A stretch of DNA of 27,906 nucleotides from a virus. The position numbers and the translations under genes are program-made. The first letter of the stretch is position 1, and every line of letters begins with the position of its first letter. The notes beneath the pieces were generated by a model, which searched no databases, was not told the DNA's origin, and saw nothing but the letters and a program-made list of their open reading frames with translations. The stretch spans positions 1-27,906 of IMG/VR virus record IMGVR_UViG_3300042923_001765; one strand, given 5' to 3'. Below, in pieces: positions 22,623-27,906 of this stretch.

Positions 22623-23231
22623 TTAGCAATTACTTTTTGTAGAATGTATGTTCTTTTCTTCGTATTCCTTTATCATCCTATCAAGTGTAGGTCTACTTAT
22701 TTTAAGCTGTTTGGCAAGTTGTAACTTGCTAACCTCGCGTGTCATATACCGAGTATAGTGGGTAGGAAAATCTTTAATTGACTTTGTATTGGAACCTTTA
22801 TATTTACCAGCCTCTTTTGCAATTTTTATTCCCTCTCTTTGACGTTCGAGCAAAGTAGACCTCTCCAGTTCTGAAATGGCACTTATGACAACAATAAAAA
22901 ATTTTCCCATAGGCGTAGAAGTATCAATGCTTTCCTTAAGACTTACTAATCTGACAGATTTTTTGTCGAGAAGTTCTACTATACTAAGTAAGTCCTTAGT
23001 ACTTCTAGCCAATCTATCGAAACTTAAAATGTATATTGTATCTGGTTCAATATTAGCATCCTCACTACCACCACGAACATAGTTAAGCATTTCTTGGAGT
23101 TTAGGTCTGTTAGTGTCTTTAGCACTAACCTTTTCTATGAACCACTTATCAATACTATATTCTTTTAAAGCTTCTATTTGGCGTTGCTCATTTTGGTCCA
23201 CAGAACTTACACGTACATAAGCTACTCTCAT
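22623..23231 (-). CDS. Serine recombinase (resolvase/invertase)
   Basis: The ATG at 23231 (- strand) follows GAGAGGAAG. The 202-aa protein is a complete small serine recombinase. Nucleophile Ser9 lies in YVRVSSVDQN with Arg7; the active-site loop SFDRLARST (70-78) supplies Arg73 and Arg76; a long E-helix with ELERSTLLERQREGI (121-135) follows; and a C-terminal helix-turn-helix (about 166-192, SKLQLAKQLKISRPTLDRMI) binds DNA. It should resolve or invert DNA between short sites. The upstream region has a promoter and a small palindrome that could be part of its site. It is unusual as the first gene of a methyltransferase operon and may have mobilised or phase-varied the restriction-modification cargo. 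Confidence 0.88.
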   Translation of the reverse strand: MRVAYVRVSSVDQNEQRQIEALKEYSIDKWFIEKVSAKDTNRPKLQEMLNYVRGGSEDANIEPDTIYILSFDRLARSTKDLLSIVELLDKKSVRLVSLKESIDTSTPMGKFFIVVISAISELERSTLLERQREGIKIAKEAGKYKGSNTKSIKDFPTHYTRYMTREVSKLQLAKQLKISRPTLDRMIKEYEEKNIHSTKSNC

Positions 23232-23267
23232 AATTGATTACTTCCTCTCTGTCAATGTCTTTACTTA

Positions 23268-23296
23268 ATTGTAACTCCAATGTAAAATGACGTCAA
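23268..23296 (-). promoter_or_regulatory. Promoter of recombinase-methyltransferase operon
   Basis: On the - strand, TTGACG (23296-23291), 17-bp spacer, TACAAT (23273-23268), 37 bp before the recombinase start. Well placed for the two-gene operon. Confidence 0.65.
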
Positions 23297-23350
23297 GGAC
23301 TTCCGTTACAAATTGTAAAAATGGCTGTAAAACCAATATGATTTTTACAT
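23280..23350. promoter_or_regulatory. Clustered TGTAAAA motifs and palindrome
   Basis: Three direct TGTAAAA motifs (23281, 23314 and 23326) and one inverted (23341-23350, reading ATGTAAAAAT on the - strand) surround the palindrome TTACAA-A-TTGTAA (23306-23318), just upstream of the recombinase -35 box. Suitable as an operator or recombinase site between the divergent promoters. Confidence 0.4.
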
Positions 23351-23369
23351 ATACTAAGGAGTAAAGATT

Positions 23370-23413
23370 GGGTATACTCTAGTTTGACATAATAACTATC
23401 TATCGGGTATACT
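23370..23413 (+). promoter_or_regulatory. Promoter of ParB-MT-A70 gene with GGGTATACT repeats
   Basis: TTGACA (23384-23389), 18-bp spacer, TATACT (23408-23413). The nonamer GGGTATACT occurs twice (23370-23378 and 23405-23413), 35 bp apart, the second copy covering the -10 box. Repeated sites at this spacing suggest a regulator binding both. Confidence 0.6.
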
Positions 23414-23463
23414 GAACGAGAATAGTAAGTTATGGTTTAAATTGATATTTTGAGGTGATACAT

Positions 23464-24645
23464 ATGTTAATTTCAATAGCTAAAATAAAGGTAAGTAATA
23501 ATAGACGGGAAGTGGATGAAGCAAAAATACTAGAATTAGCTGACTCTATCAAAACGGTAGGATTAATAAATCCAATTACTATTTCAACAAATAATGATTT
23601 AATAGCTGGTGCGCATAGACTACTGGCATATAAGCAACTTGGCTTGAATGAAATAGAATCAAATGTTGTAGAATTAACGGAACTACAACAAGAACTTATA
23701 GAAATAGATGAAAATTTAATTAGGAATGAATTGCATTACACAGAGCGCGGTGAGCAGCTACTTAGAAGAAAAGCTATATATGAAGAGTTGCATCCCCAAT
23801 CAAAACACGGTATGCGAAACGGGCAGACTTCTAAAAACGAAATAATTTCGTCTTTAGAAACCAAGTCTTTTGCTGATGAAATTGCTGATAAAATAAATGT
23901 TTCTGCAAGGACGATTCAACAAGAAATTCAGATTGCAAAAGACCTAGCACCAAGTGTAAAGGGTATCATAAGACAAAGTGATTTAAGCAAAACAACTGCA
24001 CTTAAATTGGCAAGACTTGAACCGGAGATGCAAGAAAAAGCTATTGAACTTATTATAGGTAAAGATATAAGTTTAGAAAAGGCATTAAAAGATATAAAAC
24101 TGCAAGAAATAAAAAGTAATATACTTACACACGAACCAAAAACTCTAACAGGGTCATACGATATAATTTATGCAGACCCACCTTGGAAGTACGAGTTTTC
24201 TGAGACTTCAAGTAGAAGTATAGAAGCAAAGTATCCTACAATGACTATAGACGAGTTAAAAGATATAATGATACCAGCCGATGATAATGCAGTTTTACTG
24301 CTCTGGGCAACCGCACCACTTTTAAAAAAGGCTATCGAATTAATGGAACATTGGGGTTTTATATATAGAACATGTGCTGTATGGGATAAGCAGAAATTTG
24401 GCACCGGGTATTGGTTTAGAGGTCAACACGAACTTTTACTCGTAGGTGTAAAAGGTGAGTTTTCTCCCCCACAACCAGAAGCTAGGGTATCATCTGTATT
24501 CAGAGAAGTTAGGACAGTTCACAGCAAAAAGCCTGATTATTACTATGGATTGATTGAAAGTATGTTTCCTAACTGTAGATACATAGAGATGTTTGCTAGG
24601 ACTAAACATAGTGCTAAGTGGGACGTGTGGGGAAACCAAATATAG
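23464..24645 (+). CDS. ParB-MT-A70 adenine methyltransferase fusion
   Basis: ATG at 23464, chosen over GTG at 23455, with TGAGGTGATA as ribosome binding site. Residues about 1-95 are a ParB/Srx-like nuclease-type domain (LADSIKTVGLINPITI and LIAGAHRLLAYKQLG). Residues about 95-215 form a helical ParB-type DNA-binding middle with a helix-turn-helix (FADEIADKINVSARTIQQEI). Residues about 230-393 are an MT-A70-type N6-adenine methyltransferase with the catalytic DPPW (238-241) and a WGFIYRTCAVWDK strand. The 393-aa fusion is known in phages. It probably methylates adenines at sites chosen by the ParB part and may protect phage DNA; its target is unknown. It is divergent from the recombinase operon, with its own promoter. 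Confidence 0.85.
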   Translation: MLISIAKIKVSNNRREVDEAKILELADSIKTVGLINPITISTNNDLIAGAHRLLAYKQLGLNEIESNVVELTELQQELIEIDENLIRNELHYTERGEQLLRRKAIYEELHPQSKHGMRNGQTSKNEIISSLETKSFADEIADKINVSARTIQQEIQIAKDLAPSVKGIIRQSDLSKTTALKLARLEPEMQEKAIELIIGKDISLEKALKDIKLQEIKSNILTHEPKTLTGSYDIIYADPPWKYEFSETSSRSIEAKYPTMTIDELKDIMIPADDNAVLLLWATAPLLKKAIELMEHWGFIYRTCAVWDKQKFGTGYWFRGQHELLLVGVKGEFSPPQPEARVSSVFREVRTVHSKKPDYYYGLIESMFPNCRYIEMFARTKHSAKWDVWGNQI

Positions 24646-24665
24646 TCGGGTTATATAACTTTTTA

Positions 24666-24695
24666 TTGTAAACACACCACTTATAACGATATAAT
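24666..24695 (+). promoter_or_regulatory. Integrase promoter
   Basis: TTGTAA (24666-24671), 18-bp spacer, TATAAT (24690-24695), 32 bp before the integrase start. Inverted GGTGTGT sites at 24672-24678 and 24715-24721 flank it, so integrase binding could repress its own gene. Confidence 0.65.
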
Positions 24696-24721
24696 GTGTG
24701 TAAAATACATAAAAGGTGTGT
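24672..24721. repeat. Inverted GGTGTGT sites at int promoter
   Basis: ACACACC (24672-24678, the complement of GGTGTGT) and GGTGTGT (24715-24721) face each other around the integrase -10 box. The same heptamer recurs twice after the gene at 26040-26058, as expected for arm-type integrase sites. Confidence 0.5.
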
Positions 24722-24727
24722 GATAAA

Positions 24728-25996
24728 TTGAGAACAAGAGAATATAAAGGAAAAGAGCTACCAGAAGGTATCTTTTATGATGATAAAAAGAAAAAGTTTG
24801 GTTACCGTATTAAAATCAAAGATGCTACTGGGGAAAAAAGAGACAGAACTAAATGTGAGTTTAGCCTGCAAACAGAAGCGGTTTCTGCAAGAAGAATTGC
24901 ACTTCACGAACTGAAAGATATAAAACCTGAGCCAGAACAAGTCCAAGAGCCTATTTATGATAAGACTTTTGAGGATGTTTATAATAAATATCTTGAAGAT
25001 ATAGCTCAAAAGCGTAGACTTTCTACTAATAAAAAACACGACAGTTTATGGAAAAATCATATCAAACCATATTTTGGAGATAAAAAGTTAGTTGAGGTAT
25101 CGGCTGGTGATATGCGTAAGTACCTACAACAACTATATGATAAAGGTGACGAATATAACAACTATAAGTGTAGTTATAGTTATGGGTATGTTGTAGGTTT
25201 TATTAAGTTTTTTTTCTTAATTTATGGTCTTGCATATGATTATAATTGGATTACTGGGGATTTATATAATAAAAATTTTGTTAATAGGCAGACAAAACTT
25301 CATATGCCTGAAATGACATACGAAGATAAAGAAGATGATAAAAATGTAGTTATATTTTCTAAAGAAGAATTAAGAAAATTGGATGAAATTTTAAAAGATA
25401 GTAATATCTATATCTGCTATATGATAGGTCTGCATTTAGGTTTACGAATCTCAGAATGTATGGGTTTAATGTGGTCCGATGTAAACTGGGATAAACAAAC
25501 CATAAAAATTACAAAACAATTACAGTACCAAGACTTTTGTTTTTGCTTAGTACCACCTAAAACAGATGCAGGAAATCGTACCTTATACATACCAGATAAA
25601 CTTTTCACTTATCTTAAACAGTACAAGGAAGAACAAGACAAAACAAAGAAGTTAAAAGGAAAAGGGTATAAGGCAACTGAACGTGTATTAAATAGGTTAT
25701 ATAGTGAAGAAAAGGAAATTATAGGCGGTGCTTTTATCCAACGTAAGGAAAATGGAGAGTTAATCACTATAAACTCAATAAAATATTGGACTACTAAAAT
25801 AAAAAAAGAAAATATAGATTTCAAATTCCATACTTTGCGTCATACCTGTGCGTCACATTTAGCATCTATGAATGTACCTAAATCAGCACTTATGAAGTAT
25901 ATGGGTCATAAAAGTATGGCAATCACTGAACAGTATTATCTTGCAGATAATGAACTTGCAGAAGAAAAAATGAGAGCAGCTTTAAACTCAATATAA
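24728..25996 (+). CDS. int: Tyrosine integrase
   Basis: Catalyses site-specific integration and excision of the prophage. TTG at 24728 is preferred because AAAGGTG (24712-24718) lies about 9 bases upstream; a GTG at 24716 would overlap that site. The 422-aa protein has an N-terminal arm-binding domain (about 1-60, KFGYRIKIKDATGEKRDR), a core-binding SAM-like domain (about 75-175) and a C-terminal catalytic domain. Catalytic residues visible are Arg in LGLRISE (about 240), His and Arg in HTLRHT (about 367-372), His in MGHKS and the nucleophile Tyr in TEQYYL (about 401). It resembles Tn916-type/Firmicutes phage integrases. Located at the prophage end next to host DNA. Confidence 0.92.
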   Translation: MRTREYKGKELPEGIFYDDKKKKFGYRIKIKDATGEKRDRTKCEFSLQTEAVSARRIALHELKDIKPEPEQVQEPIYDKTFEDVYNKYLEDIAQKRRLSTNKKHDSLWKNHIKPYFGDKKLVEVSAGDMRKYLQQLYDKGDEYNNYKCSYSYGYVVGFIKFFFLIYGLAYDYNWITGDLYNKNFVNRQTKLHMPEMTYEDKEDDKNVVIFSKEELRKLDEILKDSNIYICYMIGLHLGLRISECMGLMWSDVNWDKQTIKITKQLQYQDFCFCLVPPKTDAGNRTLYIPDKLFTYLKQYKEEQDKTKKLKGKGYKATERVLNRLYSEEKEIIGGAFIQRKENGELITINSIKYWTTKIKKENIDFKFHTLRHTCASHLASMNVPKSALMKYMGHKSMAITEQYYLADNELAEEKMRAALNSI

Positions 25997-26039
25997 TATC
26001 ACTCCAGATATTCGCTTCCTTGTCAATGCTATCTTTTGT

Positions 26040-26058
26040 GGTGTGTATGTTGGTGTGT
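26040..26058 (+). repeat. Two direct GGTGTGT arm-type sites
   Basis: GGTGTGT at 26040-26046 and 26052-26058, both followed by TA, 12 bp apart. Spacing of about one helical turn and the inverted copies upstream of int support a role as integrase arm sites. Confidence 0.5.
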
Positions 26059-26076
26059 AAATGCCATTTATGGGTA

Positions 26077-26104
26077 TTGTCAAAACCTTGTATAGTGCTA
26101 TAAT
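26077..26104 (+). promoter_or_regulatory. Possible promoter before HicA remnant
   Basis: TTGTCA (26077-26082), 16-bp spacer, TATAAT (26099-26104). The predicted start point (about 26111) is only a few bases before the ATG at 26115, so the transcript would be nearly leaderless. Confidence 0.45.
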
Positions 26105-26114
26105 ATAAGGAAAA

Positions 26115-26171
26115 ATGAAATTATTACCCGTGTCGAGGCGAGACATGGTAAAGCATTTAAAGGCTTATTAG
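26115..26171 (+). pseudogene. Truncated HicA-like toxin N-terminus (18 codons)
   Basis: ATG at 26115, stop TAG at 26169-26171. The short product begins MKLLPVSRRDMVKHLKAY, which matches the N-terminal consensus of Firmicutes HicA mRNA-interferase toxins (LPVS-x-[KR]-[DE]-[MLV]-[IV]-[KR]-x-L, usually followed by GF). The expected GF, the catalytic His and the rest of the about 60-80 aa protein are missing. It may mark a gene broken by prophage integration or an old deletion. Similarity over 18 residues is suggestive only. Confidence 0.4.
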
Positions 26172-26259
26172 ACCGTTACTTCGCATAATTGTACTTATTC
26201 CTGTGTATATATACTCCCCAAATATATGTACCTCTCCGTATATAGTTATTTAACCTAAT

Positions 26260-26296
26260 AAAAAAGAATCGACTCCCCCAAAGTCGATTCTTTTTT
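26260..26296. terminator. Bidirectional terminator of host helicase gene
   Basis: AAAAAAGAATCGACT (26260-26274), loop CCCCCAA, AGTCGATTCTTTTTT (26282-26296): perfect 15-bp stem with A-run on one side and T-run on the other, so it works in both directions. It lies 18 bp after the helicase stop. Confidence 0.88.
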
Positions 26297-26313
26297 ATTT
26301 TTTATATATTAAC

Positions 26314-27906
26314 TTATTTACGATTAGCAGGTTCGATATTAATGCTCTTACCCTTGATTTTTGCGTCCTTCATTACCTGAACCACTTCGGAAGCATATTC
26401 TCTTGGTACTTCTACAAAGGTGTATTTATCATACATATCGATACTTCCAATTAATTTACCGGGCATTCCGGTTTCTCCAGCGATAGCTCCAAGAATATCT
26501 CCTGGTCTGGTATTTTGTTTCTTACCAATATTAATAAACAGTCGAACCATACCTTCTTCAGCACCTGTATCACCGTAATCCTCATAACTTGCTTTTTGAA
26601 CTAGCTGTTCATTATCATCACCCATAGCCATCTTTAAAAAGGCAGCTGCTACATCAAGGGAAGTAAAATCTTCGGAGTTTACACGTTCTTCGATTAAGTC
26701 AATCATTTTGCTTAAATCTTCAGATTGAATTAGATTGGTTACACGTTCTAATATTTTCTCAGCTTTAACTGCTGTCACATCATTTACAGATGGTATTGGC
26801 TGTGCAATAATTTTTGTTTTACAATATTTTTGTATATCTCTTAGTTTATAGACTTCTTTTCCAACAACTAAGTTAAATGCTCTTCCGGTTCTTCCTGCGC
26901 GGCCTGTTCTTCCAATACGATGTACATAGTACTCATCATCCTGTGGAACATCATAGTTAAATACCGCTTCTACATCATCAACATCAATTCCTCTTGCTGC
27001 AACATCAGTAGCTACCAGTATTTCAGTCTTACCATTACGGAAGCTGCCCATTACCCTGTCTCTTTGCTGTTGTTTTAAGTCTCCATGCAGCCCATCTGCA
27101 AAGTATCCTCTACCCTGTAATGCACTCACAAGTTCATCAACCTGTCTTTTGGTATTACAGAAAACTAAAGATAGTTTTGGATTGTAAATGTCTAAAAGTC
27201 TGCATAATACTTCTTCTTTATTTTTCGCATTTACTTCGTAGTAATATTGTTCAATCTTAGGTACTGTTAACTCTTTTTTCACTACTTTAATAATCTCTGC
27301 ACTTTTCTGATAAGTTCTTGCAATATCCATAATTGGTTTTGGCATAGTTGCAGAGAATAATACGGTCTGTCTCTCTTCTGGTACATCTTTTAAGATTGTT
27401 TCTATATCTTCACGGAATCCCATGTTAAGCATTTCATCTGCTTCATCCAAAACAATCATTTTCACATCGTCAAATTTTACTGTTTTTCTTCTCATATGGT
27501 CCATAACACGGCCTGGTGTTCCGATTACAACCTGTGTTCCAGCTTTTAAGGAACGTATTTGTTTTGATATTTCCTGTCCTCCATAGATTGGTAACACTTT
27601 GATACCGTGAAGGTATTTTCCTAACTTACGTATCTCTTCAGCTACCTGAATTGCAAGTTCTCTGGTTGGACATAATATTACTGCCTGTAATTGTTTATTT
27701 TTAGGGTCAATTAACTGTAATAAAGGTATGCCAAAAGCTGCTGTTTTTCCAGTTCCTGTTTGTGCCTGGCCAACAATATCCTTACCGGATAAAATTACCG
27801 GAATAGCACTTGCCTGGATAGGAGATGCAACTTCAAATCCCATATCAACAACTGCTTTTAATAGTGGTTCACTAATGTTTAATTCTTCAAATCTTACTGT
27901 TTGCAT
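26314..27906 (-). CDS. deaD: DEAD-box ATP-dependent RNA helicase
   Basis: Host gene that unwinds short RNA duplexes using ATP; in this family it acts in ribosome assembly, cold adaptation and RNA decay. The ATG (27906, - strand) is the last base of the window, so the promoter is not visible. All motifs are present: Q motif (F..L.....L........SPIQ), I (AQTGTGKT), Ia (PTRELAIQ), Ib (TPGR), II (DEAD), III (SAT), IV (LVFCNTKRQ), V (ATDVAARGID) and VI (HRIGRTGRAG). The C-terminal region (about 455-530) resembles the DbpA-type RNA-binding domain (VRLFINIGKKQNTRPGDILG). At 530 aa it fits CshA/DeaD of clostridia. Codon use and composition look more GC-rich than the phage genes. Confidence 0.95.
   Translation of the reverse strand: MQTVRFEELNISEPLLKAVVDMGFEVASPIQASAIPVILSGKDIVGQAQTGTGKTAAFGIPLLQLIDPKNKQLQAVILCPTRELAIQVAEEIRKLGKYLHGIKVLPIYGGQEISKQIRSLKAGTQVVIGTPGRVMDHMRRKTVKFDDVKMIVLDEADEMLNMGFREDIETILKDVPEERQTVLFSATMPKPIMDIARTYQKSAEIIKVVKKELTVPKIEQYYYEVNAKNKEEVLCRLLDIYNPKLSLVFCNTKRQVDELVSALQGRGYFADGLHGDLKQQQRDRVMGSFRNGKTEILVATDVAARGIDVDDVEAVFNYDVPQDDEYYVHRIGRTGRAGRTGRAFNLVVGKEVYKLRDIQKYCKTKIIAQPIPSVNDVTAVKAEKILERVTNLIQSEDLSKMIDLIEERVNSEDFTSLDVAAAFLKMAMGDDNEQLVQKASYEDYGDTGAEEGMVRLFINIGKKQNTRPGDILGAIAGETGMPGKLIGSIDMYDKYTFVEVPREYASEVVQVMKDAKIKGKSINIEPANRK

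Larger units (their letters stand above)
25997..26313. other. Prophage-host junction region (candidate attR)
   Basis: 317 bp between the integrase stop and the host helicase. It contains two GGTGTGT arm-type repeats (26040-26046 and 26052-26058), a possible promoter (26077-26104), a HicA-like remnant (26115-26171) and a bidirectional terminator (26260-26296). The att core must lie here, because the gene to the left is phage integrase and the one to the right is a host housekeeping gene. The exact core cannot be located without the other prophage end. Confidence 0.55.

Noticed and set aside
1-27906. tRNA, rRNA, CRISPR array or insertion sequence
   Set aside because: No cloverleaf, regular repeat-spacer array or transposase gene was seen; the serine recombinase lacks transposon ends.

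Overview
The window is most of the right half of a temperate siphovirus prophage in a low-GC Firmicutes host, ending in host chromosome. AT-rich DNA, strong GGAGG-type ribosome binding sites, ATG/GTG/TTG starts and the DEAD-box helicase at the right edge suggest Clostridia, perhaps Lachnospiraceae. The genus cannot be fixed from this sequence.

Layout. 1-1878 holds six small genes of unknown function on the + strand. 1897-2355 is a self-contained transcription unit (promoter, dyad, 53-aa ORF, folded 3' region, terminator). 2376-3115 has three small genes, two of them distant paralogs, bracketed by a ~31-33 bp imperfect direct repeat that leads into a terminator each time. 3237-16438 is the late module in canonical order: TerS, TerL, portal, acidic scaffold-like protein, major capsid, connector, BhlA/UviB-like membrane protein, head-closure candidate, gp10-like protein, tail-terminator candidate, major tail protein, tail chaperone with a -1 frame extension, tape measure, DUF6711-like protein, hub-like protein and a further tail protein. 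16538-19493 encodes two probable tail-tip/fibre proteins, the first with a cohesin domain. A strong terminator at 19497-19525 ends this block.

19526-20058 is a noncoding stretch with dyads and a possible promoter. Next comes accessory cargo: a coiled-coil gene, a BglII/BstYI-like restriction endonuclease convergent with a Sau3AI-like cytosine-5 methyltransferase, a serine recombinase directly upstream of the methyltransferase, and a divergent ParB-MT-A70 fusion. A tyrosine integrase follows, with GGTGTGT repeats on both sides that look like arm-type sites. 25997-26313 holds the probable att junction, a HicA-like remnant and a bidirectional terminator. The host DEAD-box helicase is on the - strand at 26314-27906.

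Most striking observation: reading the whole window by eye I found no GATC at all, where base composition predicts several tens. The absence covers phage genes and the host helicase. It fits the restriction-modification pair, whose two proteins independently resemble GATC-recognising families. No endolysin, repressor or replication genes are visible; these presumably lie to the left.
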